DNA of 64,000 nucleotides from Pseudoalteromonas viridis (GCF_017742995.1 NZ_CP072425.1:1736001-1800000); one strand, 5' to 3'. Shown: positions 35,752 to 47,449, counted from the first letter of the stretch. Numbers and translations: made by a program. The notes: a model not told the origin generated them from the sequence alone.

Positions 35752-36654
35752 TTAGATGAGCTGCCGGTAGCGCAGTCCATCTAAGCCTTGTAAGCCGCCA
35801 CTGTGGATAGCAATGATCTGGCTTCCGCGTGGAAAATACCCTTGCGCAATTAATTGCCAGACGGCAAACATCAGCTTGCCGGTATAAATGGGCTCTAAGG
35901 GTAAGGCATGCTCCTGGCGCATGCGTTGGCAAAATTGCCACAGCGGCGCGGAGAATTTGCCATATCCGCCATCGTGATAGTCATGTAAGAGCTGCCAGTT
36001 AGAGCGCGTTGCTGCGCGCGGGTTTAACCTCAGTACTTCATCGTGCAGATACTGCGCGCCTTTTAATACCGCAACCCCAAGTAACTGACATTCGTCGTCC
36101 AGGCCCTCAATCATACCGGCCAGCGTACCGCCGCTGCCCACAGCGCAGCAGACATAATCACTCGATGGCAGTCTCTGCGCCAATTCTTTGCATCCGCCAA
36201 GGGCATGCTGGTTGCTGCCGCCCTCGGGAATAATAAAAGTGTCAGGAAAGCGCGATTGTAACTGTCGCAGGTAATCCGCTTCATTGCGCTGCCGATATTC
36301 CAGGCGAGAGACTGGGTGCAAAGTCATACCACAGGCTTTGGCGAAGCGCACCGTCGGATTGTTTAAATCCAGCTGCGGACCACGGATAATGGCGCTTCCC
36401 TGAATGCCGAACTGTTTACACGCCATGGCAGTGGCATAGAGATGATTGGAAAAGGGCCCGGCAAATGTCAGTAAAGCCGATTTATGTTCCTGCTTCATTG
36501 CTCTGAGGTTATATTTGAGCTTGCGCCACTTATTTCCCTGGATTGTCGGATGGAGCAGATCGTCGCGTTTAATGCGCAGTGAAACACCTGCAGCGTCGAG
36601 TTCCGGCGCGTGGATCGGGTGTAACGGAGACTCAGGAAAATCAAGCTTGTCCAT
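35752..36654 (-). CDS. PLP-dependent D-cysteine desulfhydrase/ACC deaminase family protein
   Basis: The 300-residue protein has the fold-type II PLP layout of the DcyD/AcdS family. RIKRDDLLHPTIQGNKWRKL carries the likely PLP lysine, FAGPFSNHLYATA is the substrate-loop Ser-Asn-His motif, and CCAVGSGGTLAGM is the phosphate-binding glycine loop. Members open or eliminate D-cysteine, ACC or related amino acids. It stands alone on the minus strand, convergent to the CsrD-like gene, so it is not part of the cluster operon. Confidence 0.85.
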   Translation of the reverse strand: MDKLDFPESPLHPIHAPELDAAGVSLRIKRDDLLHPTIQGNKWRKLKYNLRAMKQEHKSALLTFAGPFSNHLYATAMACKQFGIQGSAIIRGPQLDLNNPTVRFAKACGMTLHPVSRLEYRQRNEADYLRQLQSRFPDTFIIPEGGSNQHALGGCKELAQRLPSSDYVCCAVGSGGTLAGMIEGLDDECQLLGVAVLKGAQYLHDEVLRLNPRAATRSNWQLLHDYHDGGYGKFSAPLWQFCQRMRQEHALPLEPIYTGKLMFAVWQLIAQGYFPRGSQIIAIHSGGLQGLDGLRYRQLI

Positions 36655-36865
36655 CTTAGGTTCAGTCTGTGTCGTTTAGTATCTAATACCCGCTATTATT
36701 TCATGAAAATCTTGGTAGAACACTGGTAAGGAAGTGGCTAATAGTTGTAAACTCAGATATTAATTGTGCTAGGCTTGTGTTTTGCTTCTTAAGTACATAG
36801 CATTAAGCGCTAAATTATAAAAAATAACAAAGACCAAACAACTGCCGCTGTTGGGAATGGAATTT

Positions 36866-38890
36866 ATGCAAATTGCTCCTTTATCTCTTTTTGTCTCTGC
36901 GACCCTTTTATCTTTAAGTGTGTCGGCGCAAGATACTGCAACTGTGACTGCCATTGAATCTGAGCGCACTGAAAAGCAAGCTGAATTAGATAACTATACT
37001 CAGGTACTCGATAAACATCTGAGTGAAGAAACGCGCTTACAGGCGCAGCTAGATCTGCTGAGACAGCGTTCTGCGGAGCTGGATAAAGAAAAAAACCAGG
37101 CGCTTGATGCAATGAACGATATCTATCGGCGCTTGATTGATGATCCCTCTTTGGATATCTCAGCGGCACAAAGCAGATATCAGCAGGCGGTTGCAGAGCA
37201 TAAACAGAACAAAGAAGACATAGTGATGCAGTTGGCGGCGATTGCATCACACCGCAAAGACATTGAGCAGATCCGCGTCACCAAGCATACCTTAGTCAAC
37301 ACCATCGCCAGTTTGAATGATCAACTTAGCACCGCTCGGATTGAGCGTTTACGCAACGAGTTTAGCCGTGAAGGCACGCTTGAGGTGGATCACACCATTA
37401 ACTGTAAGCGCACCGAAACCCTGGCAGCGTGCGAGCAGCGTGGTCAGCAATTGGGTTTGCAAAAGGCCACCAAACACTTTATTGACCAAATTTTTGCTAA
37501 CCTGACAGAGCAACGTGTGGTGGAGCCAAAGCGCCATCTTGCCGGAGCTCAGGTGCAGGTGGTTAGCAGCCATGTTGTGGGTAGCGCATTTAGCGGGCAG
37601 GGGAACTATAGCGTCAACCTGAGCGTGACGATGCGTGGCGATGTTAATAACAGCCGCCTGTGTAGCTTACTTAACCTGGATAATCGTTACTGCAGTGAGT
37701 ACGGCTCACCACTGGCGGTGGGTTATCAGGCCAGTTACCCAACCACATTCAGTGATGAGCAGCTGACATTTTCAAATGAATTGTCAAAAAGTGCCCCTGT
37801 GGTCAGCGTGGCAAGAATGCCTGCGGCTCCGGATATCAAGACAGAGGTAGCGCCTCAGCCGCCAAAAAATCGCGAAGTCGAACTGACTCTGCGCTCTAAC
37901 GTGTATGATGACGAAGTGTTTATTAACGGTGTCAGTTATGGCTCGACCAAGTTGGTGGTAAACCTGCCAACAGGTATGCACGACATCGAAGTTCGTAAAC
38001 TGGGATATGAGCCGTACAAGGCCAGCCTTAATTTGCGACGAGCCCGGACTTTAAATGCCCGGCTGGTAAAAAAGCCTGAGTCGATTGCTGCACCGACACC
38101 AAAAAGTGAGCAAACTCAGCCAACTCAGCAAGCTAACGTAGCGCAGCCTGTTAAAGTGGTTACTCCTGATCGAGTGGTCAATGAAACGGTGATCATTCCT
38201 GCTGGCAGCTTTAAGATGGGCGATCTGACGGGCAATGGCCTGGCCAACGAGCGGCCTGTGGTAGAGAAAGTGCTCAGCCACTCTTATGTGATGCAAAGCA
38301 AAGAAGTAACGGTTGCAGAGTTCCGTCGTTTTATCGATAGCTCTCAATATGTTACTGAAGCTGAGAAAGGCAAGGGCTGTGCCCATTATAAAAATGGCGA
38401 GCCGGTCTGGGAGATAGATTATAACTGGCGTTCACCGGGTTATGAGCAGGCTGATGATTTTCCTGTGGTGTGCGTCTCGTATGAAGATGCCAAAGCCTAT
38501 GCGAACTGGCTGTCTGGCGATCAGGGGATGCAATATCGTTTGCCCAATGAAGTTGAGTGGGAGTATGCCGCCCGCGGTGATACTACCTCGGAATATCCCT
38601 GGGGCAATGAAATCGGCCGTAACCAGGCGAACTGTGGCTGGTGTGGCAGTGAATGGTCAAATAAGAGCCCTGCGCCGGTGGGGCAGTTTGCGGCCAACGC
38701 TTACGGATTATACGACACCGTTGGCAACGTCTGGGAGTGGACACAAAAACGCGCCTCACAGGACGACGTAACGGTACGTGGTGGCGCCTGGAACTTTGCG
38801 CCAAGTCTTGCGCGGGTATCAACGCGTTTGGCCCTGGCACCGGATTTTCGGGCCAATTACATCGGATTTAGATTAGTAAGAGAACGTTAA
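36866..38890 (+). CDS. Secreted coiled-coil protein with PEGA and FGE-sulfatase (SUMF1) domains
   Basis: ATG at 36866 (GGGAATGGA upstream) gives 674 residues; earlier in-frame starts at 36851 and 36857 precede the signal peptide MQIAPLSLFVSATLLSLSVS. A long coiled coil covers about 30-165. A PEGA-like domain follows near 335-390 (VYDDEVFINGVSYGSTKL, then IEVRKLGYEPYKA). The last 240 residues are an FGE-sulfatase domain (VIIPAGSFKMGD to YIGFRLVRER). The C-terminal cysteine pair of true formylglycine-generating enzymes is absent, so sulfatase activation is unlikely. It probably acts in the periplasm or at the envelope. It precedes mreB by 139 bp. Confidence 0.82.
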   Translation: MQIAPLSLFVSATLLSLSVSAQDTATVTAIESERTEKQAELDNYTQVLDKHLSEETRLQAQLDLLRQRSAELDKEKNQALDAMNDIYRRLIDDPSLDISAAQSRYQQAVAEHKQNKEDIVMQLAAIASHRKDIEQIRVTKHTLVNTIASLNDQLSTARIERLRNEFSREGTLEVDHTINCKRTETLAACEQRGQQLGLQKATKHFIDQIFANLTEQRVVEPKRHLAGAQVQVVSSHVVGSAFSGQGNYSVNLSVTMRGDVNNSRLCSLLNLDNRYCSEYGSPLAVGYQASYPTTFSDEQLTFSNELSKSAPVVSVARMPAAPDIKTEVAPQPPKNREVELTLRSNVYDDEVFINGVSYGSTKLVVNLPTGMHDIEVRKLGYEPYKASLNLRRARTLNARLVKKPESIAAPTPKSEQTQPTQQANVAQPVKVVTPDRVVNETVIIPAGSFKMGDLTGNGLANERPVVEKVLSHSYVMQSKEVTVAEFRRFIDSSQYVTEAEKGKGCAHYKNGEPVWEIDYNWRSPGYEQADDFPVVCVSYEDAKAYANWLSGDQGMQYRLPNEVEWEYAARGDTTSEYPWGNEIGRNQANCGWCGSEWSNKSPAPVGQFAANAYGLYDTVGNVWEWTQKRASQDDVTVRGGAWNFAPSLARVSTRLALAPDFRANYIGFRLVRER

Positions 38891-39014
38891 GGCTGTTTAA
38901 GCACGCCAATGAGGCGACGTTATTCATGCCTGAGTCACTGTGTCACAGACACAGAGTGAAAAATTTCAACGCAGTGGCCTGAGCCGCTGCATGGTTTGCA
39001 AAAAGAATTCTTAA

Positions 39015-40072
<1,058 letters not shown>

Positions 40073-40073
<1 letters not shown>

Positions 40074-40912
40074 TGAACCTGCTATTCGGACGTACTATTT
40101 CCCTGCAACTGCGACTTACGGTCGCAGTTGTGCTTAGCGTACTGCTGATCCTGGGCGATCGCTACACCTCTGGCGGTACCCTGGTACGAACCAGTCTCAA
40201 TACTCTGGTGAGTCCACTGTTGTATGTGGCTAATGTGCCCTATGAAGTGTTTTCGCTGGGGGCAAAAAGCCTGGATACGCGCGACAGATTGTTTCAGGAA
40301 AACGAAGCATTACGTAAAAAACAACTGCTGCAAAGTGAACAGCTGCAGCAGTACCAATTCCTGCTGCGTGAAAACCAACAACTGCGCGCTTTACTGGGCG
40401 CTTCTTCCAGGCAACAACGTGCACGTTTGATCGCCGAAGTCTTGTCGGTGCGCTCCAGTCGCTATAGTCATCAGGTGGTGGTGAACCGCGGTGCCATCGA
40501 TGGGGTGCTGGAAGGACAACCGGTGATTGATGAAATGGGCATTGTCGGGCAACTGACTCAGGTCGGCAGTACCACGTCCCGGGTACTCTTGATGACCGAT
40601 ACCACACATGCCACACCAGTGCGTATTCTGCGCAATGATGTACGTACTGTGGTCGAAGGCACAGGTAAAATTAATCTGGTTCAGCTACAGCATGTACCCC
40701 ACAGCCTGGATATTCGCCTCGGTGATATCCTGGTGACTTCTGGTCTGGGCGGCACCTTTCCCGAGGGCTACCCGGTTGCAGTGGTGACAGAAATAGATCG
40801 TGATGAAGGGCTGCCTTTCTCTAAAGTATATGCCGAACCTGTGGCCCAGTTGGATCGTATTCGTTTGCTGGTGATCTTGGGGAAAATGGCCAAAGAGGAG
40901 CCTGAGGCATGA
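40073..40912 (+). CDS. mreC: Rod-shape protein MreC
   Basis: The 279-residue bitopic protein has a short cytoplasmic start (LLFGRTISLQLRLTVAVVLS), one membrane helix, a coiled coil (about 70-110, Gln/Leu/Glu-rich) and the two beta-barrels of periplasmic MreC (VVNRGAIDGVLEGQPVIDE, then GDILVTSGLGGTFPEGYPV). It links MreB to the PBP2/RodA synthase. It overlaps mreB by one base and mreD by four. Confidence 0.95.
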
Positions 40913-41385
40913 ACCGAAGTTACGCGCTGGTCGCCCTGAGTTTGTTTATTGCGCTAATTATGGCACTGATGCCGTTGCCTTTTTCGATTGAACCATTTCG
41001 CCCTGACTGGGTCCTACTGGTATTGATGTACTGGTCTATCGCCTTGCCACATCGTGTCAATATTGGCTGGGCATGGTGTACCGGGCTGATCATGGATCTG
41101 GCGACGGGCTCTCCGCTGGGCGTGAATTCACTGACCTATTCCATCTGTCTGTACATTACAACGAGTAATTTTCAGAAGATTCGAAACTTTTCAATCTGGC
41201 AGCAGGCGGTTTTGATTGGCTTGTTTTTAGCTTTATATCACCTGCTACAGTTTTGGCTGAATCACTTCCTGCTAGACATTTATTTTAACCCCAGATATTT
41301 ATGGCCAGCCCTGATCGGTATGTTTTGCTGGCCCTGGGTTTTCTTGCTTTTACGTAAGTATCGCAGGCATTTTAGGATCCGTTAA
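40909..41385 (+). CDS. mreD: Rod-shape protein MreD
   Basis: The 158-residue integral membrane protein has about five helices and the family motif LPFSIEPFRPDWVLLVLMYW near the N-terminus. A further typical segment is GLIMDLATGSPLGVNSL. MreD completes the MreBCD elongation complex. Its start overlaps mreC as ATGA, and its last base is the first base of maf. Confidence 0.93.
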   Translation: MNRSYALVALSLFIALIMALMPLPFSIEPFRPDWVLLVLMYWSIALPHRVNIGWAWCTGLIMDLATGSPLGVNSLTYSICLYITTSNFQKIRNFSIWQQAVLIGLFLALYHLLQFWLNHFLLDIYFNPRYLWPALIGMFCWPWVFLLLRKYRRHFRIR

Positions 41386-41963
41386 TGACAGCAACACTTT
41401 ATCTGGCATCGGCATCACCACGCAGGCGTGAGCTGTTGACCCAGCTCGGTTACGCGTTTACGCAATTTTCAGTGGATGCCGACGAAAGCCAATTACCAGA
41501 CGAAGCGCCACTGGCTTATGTTGAGCGTCTGGCACGGTTAAAAGCCACCAGTGGGGTGGCGATGGGCTATCAGGACGCACCAGTACTGGGCAGCGACACT
41601 ATCGTGGTGCTTGGCCAGCAAGCGCTGGGTAAGCCCAAGGACAAAAACGACTTTATCGCCATGATGCAAGCTTTGTCAGGCACAACCCATCAGGTGATGA
41701 CAGCGATTGCCGTTGCTGATAGCCAACGGGTACTGAGCCAGACAGTGATAACAGATGTTACATTTAAACCCTTGAGTGAGCGGGAGATTGAGCAATACTG
41801 GCACAGTGGCGAGCCGCAGGATAAGGCGGGCGGATATGGCATTCAGGGGCTGGGTGGACGGTTTGTTACTCAGTTATCTGGTAGCTATTTTGCCGTAGTC
41901 GGCTTACCTTTATACGAGACGGATGAACTGATTAAAGCATTTATGGCGGGTGTAGATGAGTAG
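41385..41963 (+). CDS. maf: Maf/YhdE nucleoside triphosphate pyrophosphatase
   Basis: The 192-residue protein opens with LYLASASPRRRELLTQLG, the Maf signature, and has the catalytic Asp region APVLGSDTIVVLG and GGYGIQGLGGRFV near the end. YhdE-type Maf proteins hydrolyse dTTP, UTP and modified nucleotides to monophosphates and slow septation when overproduced. It lies directly after mreD and overlaps rng by eight bases, the conserved mre-maf-rng order. Confidence 0.95.
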   Translation: MTATLYLASASPRRRELLTQLGYAFTQFSVDADESQLPDEAPLAYVERLARLKATSGVAMGYQDAPVLGSDTIVVLGQQALGKPKDKNDFIAMMQALSGTTHQVMTAIAVADSQRVLSQTVITDVTFKPLSEREIEQYWHSGEPQDKAGGYGIQGLGGRFVTQLSGSYFAVVGLPLYETDELIKAFMAGVDE

Positions 41964-43428
41964 TGAGTTATTGATCAATGTGACCCCCAGCGAAAGCCGG
42001 GTTGCACTCATTGAAAACGGTGTTCTGCAAGAAGTACAGGTAGAGCGGGTAGGCAATTTGGGGATTGTTGGCAATATCTATCTAGGTAAAATCAGCCGGG
42101 TGCTGCCGGGCATGCAGGCTGCCTTTGTTGATATCGGCCTGGAAAAAGCCGCATTTTTGCACGCCTCAGACATAGTCAACAGCGCTTCTATTGAAGAAGG
42201 GGTTGATGATCAGCCTGTCAAGAAGGTGCAGGATATTCGGGAGCTGGTAAAGCAGGGCCAGTTTATTATGGTGCAGGTGGTGAAAGATCCGATCGGCACC
42301 AAAGGGGCCCGCCTAACCACAGACATCACCATTCCGTCACGTTATCTGGTGTTTATGCCGGATGCCACCCATGTAGGCGTCAGTCAGCGCATCGAAACCG
42401 AAGAAGAGCGCAGCCGCTTGAAGAAAATCGTTGCTCAGTACAACGATGAAAATGGCGGTTTTATTGTCCGTACTGCGGCAGAAGGGGCGGCAGAGGCAGA
42501 GCTGCAGCACGATGCTGAGTTTTTGAAAAAACTGTGGCAAAAAATCATTAAGCGCCGCCAGAAAACCAGCAAAGCCAGTATCCTGCATGAGGATTTAACC
42601 CTGGCATTTCGCACCCTCAGAGACTATGTCGGTGAGGATATGGAGCGGATCCGGGTTGACTCCAAACTGACTCATCAGCAACTGAAAGATTTTACCGAAG
42701 AGTTTGTGCCCCAGCTGTCACAAACGCTGGAGTATTATCCAGGCGAGCGGCCTATTTTCGACCTGTTTGACGTCGAAATCGAAATTCAAAAAGCGCTGCA
42801 TCGTAAGGTGGAGCTGAAATCCGGTGGCTACCTGATCTTTGATCAGACCGAAGCCATGACCACAGTGGATGTTAACACCGGCGCTTTTGTTGGCCACCGC
42901 AACCTGGAAGAAACGATTTTCAATACCAATGTGGAAGCCACATCGGCCATTGCCAGGCAGCTCAGGTTACGTAATCTCGGCGGGATCATCATCATCGACT
43001 TTATCGATATGATCTCGGATGAGCACAAACGACGGGTGTTACATTCACTCGAAACGGCACTGGCGAAAGACCGCGCCAAGGCTAATATCAATGGTTTGTC
43101 GGCGCTTGGCCTGGTTGAAATGACCCGCAAGCGGACCCGTGAGAGCCTCGAGCATATTTTGTGTGATGTTTGCCCAGCCTGCTCTGGCCGTGGCTCACTC
43201 AAAACGGTTGAAACCGTGTGCTACGAAATTTTACGCGAGATTGTGCGAGTTAATCGTGCCTATGACGCGGATAAATTCATGGTTTACGCGTCACCGGCGG
43301 TCAGCGAAGCATTGGTGAACGACGAGTACCATAATCTGGCAGAGTTAGAGCTGTTTATTGGTAAACAGGTCAGTATTCAGACTGAGAGCCTGTACAGCCA
43401 GGAGCAGTTTGATGTTGTCATGATGTAG
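41956..43428 (+). CDS. rng: Ribonuclease G
   Basis: The 490-residue protein has the RNase E/G catalytic core: an S1 domain (GIVGNIYLGKISRVLPGMQA, AAFVDIGLEKAAFLH), the DNase I-like Asp motif TVDVNTGAFVG with IIIDFIDM, and the zinc-link CDVCPACSGRG. It lacks the long C-terminal scaffold of RNase E. RNase G matures the 5' end of 16S rRNA and degrades some mRNAs. It overlaps maf, and yhdP follows after seven bases. Confidence 0.97.
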   Translation: MSSELLINVTPSESRVALIENGVLQEVQVERVGNLGIVGNIYLGKISRVLPGMQAAFVDIGLEKAAFLHASDIVNSASIEEGVDDQPVKKVQDIRELVKQGQFIMVQVVKDPIGTKGARLTTDITIPSRYLVFMPDATHVGVSQRIETEEERSRLKKIVAQYNDENGGFIVRTAAEGAAEAELQHDAEFLKKLWQKIIKRRQKTSKASILHEDLTLAFRTLRDYVGEDMERIRVDSKLTHQQLKDFTEEFVPQLSQTLEYYPGERPIFDLFDVEIEIQKALHRKVELKSGGYLIFDQTEAMTTVDVNTGAFVGHRNLEETIFNTNVEATSAIARQLRLRNLGGIIIIDFIDMISDEHKRRVLHSLETALAKDRAKANINGLSALGLVEMTRKRTRESLEHILCDVCPACSGRGSLKTVETVCYEILREIVRVNRAYDADKFMVYASPAVSEALVNDEYHNLAELELFIGKQVSIQTESLYSQEQFDVVMM

Positions 43429-43435
43429 TGACGTC

Positions 43436-46400
43436 ATGCAGGTTAAGGCGGTTTGTTTTTTTTGTGTACGGAAAATGTGGCAGGTTTTTGCTGTCACATT
43501 GGTGCTGCTTGCCGTGCTGGTGTCGCTGGTCAAATATAGCCTGCCCTACGCCAATGAGTATAAACAAGACATAGAAGCGCTGGTTTTTCAGCAGCTCGGG
43601 GTTGAGTTAAATATTGGCAGTATCAGTGCCAGCTGGCAGGGCAATGGCCCCGCACTGGTGTTACGTAATGTCAGTTTTGAAGACAACATACGCTCACCCA
43701 TCTCTTTGCATATTGCACAAACCAGCCTGCAACTGAACTTGGTCGAATCTGTCCGACAATGGCGGCTGGTTTCTAACTATTTTGTTTTGGATGGATTCAA
43801 TGCCACTGTAGATATCCAGGCTATGGCGCAAAGCATGGAAGGGGGCAGCGGCGAATTTGAGCAGCAAGCGCTCATCGAAGAGTTGTTCCTGGGTGATACC
43901 GGGCATTTTGCGGTGCAAAACAGCCAGATCACTTTACAGATGTCAGACGATAAAGCGCACACCTTGCTGGTGCCAGATCTGATCTGGCAAAACAGCGCAG
44001 ATGTGCACCATGGAGAGGGGCAAATTTCTTTTCCCGGGTTGGCGAAAGGCCAATTGAAGGCACGCTTTCGTTTTCATGGTCAGCAGCTCAGTACCATGGC
44101 TGGCGATATCTTCATAGATGCACAGCAGGTTGAGGTGATGAGCTGGCTACAGGCGTATCTTGACCCCCAATACCAGGATGTCAGTGCCAGTGTGAATGCG
44201 CAACTTTGGGCCCGGCTGGAACAAGGTAAACTGCACGACGTGCTGCTCGACTGGCGACCCAGCAGTATTCACTGGCTGCAGGGACAAACCAGCAAACAGC
44301 TGGCTGTGCAAAGTGGCACTTTACATTTGCAGAGCGCACACAGTGGCTGGTCACTGAGTAGCTCTGAGTGGCAGTTAGCACACAATGGACAACCGCTTGC
44401 GCCACTGAGTATTGAGGGGCAATTTACTGATACTGAGCGCACTGTGTGGATGCAAGGCCTGGATCTTGCCTATGTGGCTCAAGTTCTCTCGCTCAGCCAT
44501 TTCGACTGGGCAAAACAAGTGAAGGCTTTATCTCCTGGTGGTCAGGTCACGGCGGCCAGACTGTCTATGGACAGCGATATGCCGATGTCTCTTTGGCTCG
44601 CCTTACGAGATGTTGGTTGGCGCCAGCTTGATGGTATTCCGGGGTTTTCCGGACTCAATGCTGAGCTCACGCTGACACCAGAGCGGGGAGTAGTGAGTCT
44701 CAGTGCGCAAGAGCAGGCATTTGAAGTCGAAGAGCAATTTATTGCCCCCATCAGCGTCAACGAACTCAATGGCGACATTCATTTTTATCAGGATGAAGCA
44801 CAGCAGTGGCACGTGCTCTCTGACAATCTGTGGCTCAGCAATGCAGATTTAAGCGTTGCGCTGGAAATGCACTTACGCTTGTTCGAAGAGCCGGAACTGG
44901 ATTTATATGCCGATGTATTTGGTGGCAATGCCAGTGTCGCAGGGCGTTACTTCCCGCTGCAACTGATGAATGAAAACCTGGTCAATTACCTCAATAACGG
45001 GATCCAGGGCGGACGACTGCGCCATACTCAGGTGCTGTTGTCCGGACCGCTGGCACAATTCCCTTACCGGGCACAGTCGGGTCGCTTTGAAGTCCTGGCC
45101 CGGATAGATCAGGCTCAGTTTGCTTTTGCGCCGGACTGGGCAGCTTTACAAAATGGCGATGTGACATTGCACTTTGCCGATGAGCGCATGGATATCACAG
45201 CCAATGGTGGCGAGCTCCTTAATCAGACCTTAAACCACGGTGTTGTTGTCAGTCTTGCGGATCTTGAACAAAGCGACCTGTTGACCGTCAACATAGCACA
45301 TACCACCGAAGCCAGTACTTTGGCGCCTTTCTTTAGTGCCACCCCGATTGCCGATCCCTTGGCGGACATTCTGCAGGTGGCACAAGTACAGGGGGATGTC
45401 ACAGGTAATGTGGACTTGCTAATCGACTTAACTTCGCTGGATGTCAACGTGATGGGCGCGGTTGAGTTCAATAACAATGCTCTGTATCTGGCGCAGCCGG
45501 GGATGGCACTCGATAAGCTCAGTGGCACGCTAAAATTTATCGATGATAATATTGAGCTGGATAATACCCGGGCGTTGTGGCGCGGCATGCCCTTACTGTT
45601 TAGTTTGTCTGGACAGGGAGACAGTGAGCGTTATCAGCTTGAGATTGATACACGCCTCAGTGCAGCCAGTGACAAACTCATGCCACTGACCCAGGGCTTG
45701 ATGGATGGCTTCATCGAGGGTAAAGCCCTGCTGGCCGGGCGTTTAACGCTCGACTTTACGGCGCAAGGGTTCAGTTATGATGCGAACTTTACATCGGACT
45801 TGCTTGGCGCCCGTGTTGACCTGCCAGCGCCAATTGGCAAGCTGGCAGATGAGCGTTTGCCATTAACGGCCCAGGTACGTGGTGACGATATTTCCAACTT
45901 GATCAGTGTCACGCTCGGTGAGCAGCTCTATTTTGACGGTATTCTCGATAACAACAGCGGGCTGATTGACCGTGCTCAGCTTATTTTTGCTGAGCAAAAT
46001 CGGGCATTAAGCCAGCCAGGATTTAACGTAGCCATCATTCAGCCGCAACTCTCCCTTGAGCCCTGGCTGGCGTTTATTGACCGCATTATCGAACAGCTTG
46101 AGCAACCGTCAGAGCAGCCCGGTATCTTACCTGCTTTTGGTGAATTGAGTGCTCAGGTCGCCCAATTCAATGCGCTTGATATAGGCTTCAATGATTTTGA
46201 ACTGAGCCTGCGCCCAGATGCTGACGGGCTGTTAGCGCGCTTGAATGGCAAAGAGTTAAGAGCCCAGGTACAGTTTCCGGATAGCAAAGCGGGGCAACCT
46301 ATCCAGATCCAGGCTGATTACCTGAGGCTTAATGTGATTGAGCCGGCTGGCGGAGATGCCATGGCCGAAGACATGGCAACTGATACAACGGCAGCCGAGC

Positions 46401-47449
46401 CAGAAGCCTCTGAGCAATGGCTGACAGCTGTTCCGGCCATTGAATTTAATTGTGATGATTGCCGGATTGCCCAGTACCAGCTTGACCGGGTTAACCTGGC
46501 TTTACAGGGCACTGGTGAAGCCCTGCAAGTCTCTCGGCTGCGAGTGGATAAAGGCGATCATGTGCTGCAGGGGAATGGGGGCTGGCAAAATGGTCGCTCG
46601 CAGTTTAACGGCACGCTTGAGAGTAGCGACTTTGGCCAGCTGATGGAAGAATTTGATATTACCTCCAGCGTTCAGGATTCCAATGCGGATATTGAGTTTG
46701 CGCTGAGCTGGGCCAAGGCGCCTTACGACTTTGATGTTGCCAGCCTGGATGGCTCGGTGAAATGGCAGCTGGGTGAAGGACACCTGGCGGAGATCAGCGA
46801 TCAGGGGGCCCGGGTCTTTTCCCTGCTGAGTCTCGATTCCCTGGTACGTAAACTCAAGCTGGATTTTCGTGATGTGTTTGCCAAAGGTTTTTTCTATAAC
46901 CAAATCGATGGCACCTTTGAGCTCAACAAAGGGGTTGTGTATACCCGGGATACGCAGTTGGATGGCGTACCCGCCGACTTATCGATTACAGGGTATGCTG
47001 ACCTTAATAATAAGGCCATTGATTACGAACTGTCGGTGGCGCCACAGGTCACGTCGAGTTTGCCCGTGATAGTCGGCTGGATGGTGAACCCGGTGACCGG
47101 GTTGGCTGCTTTGGCGCTGGATAAAGTGATCCACTCCGCGCGCGTCATTTCAGAAATTAAATTCAAAGTGACCGGCACCATGGATGAGCCGGTAGTGACC
47201 GAGTTGGATCGTAAGAGCCGTGAAGTGGAGTTGCCTAAACCACCGCAAGCACAGCCGACTGAGCCTGGGCTGCCAGCAGAGTCACAGGGCAATGAACAAG
47301 CGCAACCGCAATCGGGCGCAGCATTGCCAGATTCAGAGAATCAAGGGCAAGATACAGCGGCACCTCAAGCCGACAAGCAGCCTGAGTCTGAACAAGCTGA
47401 GGGGCCACTTGACCCGGCTTCGGAGTCAAAATTAGAGGAAAAGCCATGA
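43436..47449 (+). CDS. yhdP: YhdP-like AsmA-family phospholipid transport protein
   Basis: The 1,337-residue protein has one N-terminal membrane helix (VFAVTLVLLAVLVSLVKYSL) and then a very long periplasmic part of repeating beta-strand pattern, as expected for AsmA-like/DUF3971 proteins that form a hydrophobic groove. The C-terminal AsmA-type segment (VAPQVTSSLPVIVGWMVNP) precedes a Pro/Gln/Glu-rich tail of about 70 residues. In E. coli, YhdP moves phospholipids to the outer membrane together with TamB and YdbH. The conserved place after rng supports the call. The start could be the ATG at residue 14 instead. Confidence 0.9.
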   Translation: MQVKAVCFFCVRKMWQVFAVTLVLLAVLVSLVKYSLPYANEYKQDIEALVFQQLGVELNIGSISASWQGNGPALVLRNVSFEDNIRSPISLHIAQTSLQLNLVESVRQWRLVSNYFVLDGFNATVDIQAMAQSMEGGSGEFEQQALIEELFLGDTGHFAVQNSQITLQMSDDKAHTLLVPDLIWQNSADVHHGEGQISFPGLAKGQLKARFRFHGQQLSTMAGDIFIDAQQVEVMSWLQAYLDPQYQDVSASVNAQLWARLEQGKLHDVLLDWRPSSIHWLQGQTSKQLAVQSGTLHLQSAHSGWSLSSSEWQLAHNGQPLAPLSIEGQFTDTERTVWMQGLDLAYVAQVLSLSHFDWAKQVKALSPGGQVTAARLSMDSDMPMSLWLALRDVGWRQLDGIPGFSGLNAELTLTPERGVVSLSAQEQAFEVEEQFIAPISVNELNGDIHFYQDEAQQWHVLSDNLWLSNADLSVALEMHLRLFEEPELDLYADVFGGNASVAGRYFPLQLMNENLVNYLNNGIQGGRLRHTQVLLSGPLAQFPYRAQSGRFEVLARIDQAQFAFAPDWAALQNGDVTLHFADERMDITANGGELLNQTLNHGVVVSLADLEQSDLLTVNIAHTTEASTLAPFFSATPIADPLADILQVAQVQGDVTGNVDLLIDLTSLDVNVMGAVEFNNNALYLAQPGMALDKLSGTLKFIDDNIELDNTRALWRGMPLLFSLSGQGDSERYQLEIDTRLSAASDKLMPLTQGLMDGFIEGKALLAGRLTLDFTAQGFSYDANFTSDLLGARVDLPAPIGKLADERLPLTAQVRGDDISNLISVTLGEQLYFDGILDNNSGLIDRAQLIFAEQNRALSQPGFNVAIIQPQLSLEPWLAFIDRIIEQLEQPSEQPGILPAFGELSAQVAQFNALDIGFNDFELSLRPDADGLLARLNGKELRAQVQFPDSKAGQPIQIQADYLRLNVIEPAGGDAMAEDMATDTTAAEPEASEQWLTAVPAIEFNCDDCRIAQYQLDRVNLALQGTGEALQVSRLRVDKGDHVLQGNGGWQNGRSQFNGTLESSDFGQLMEEFDITSSVQDSNADIEFALSWAKAPYDFDVASLDGSVKWQLGEGHLAEISDQGARVFSLLSLDSLVRKLKLDFRDVFAKGFFYNQIDGTFELNKGVVYTRDTQLDGVPADLSITGYADLNNKAIDYELSVAPQVTSSLPVIVGWMVNPVTGLAALALDKVIHSARVISEIKFKVTGTMDEPVVTELDRKSREVELPKPPQAQPTEPGLPAESQGNEQAQPQSGAALPDSENQGQDTAAPQADKQPESEQAEGPLDPASESKLEEKP

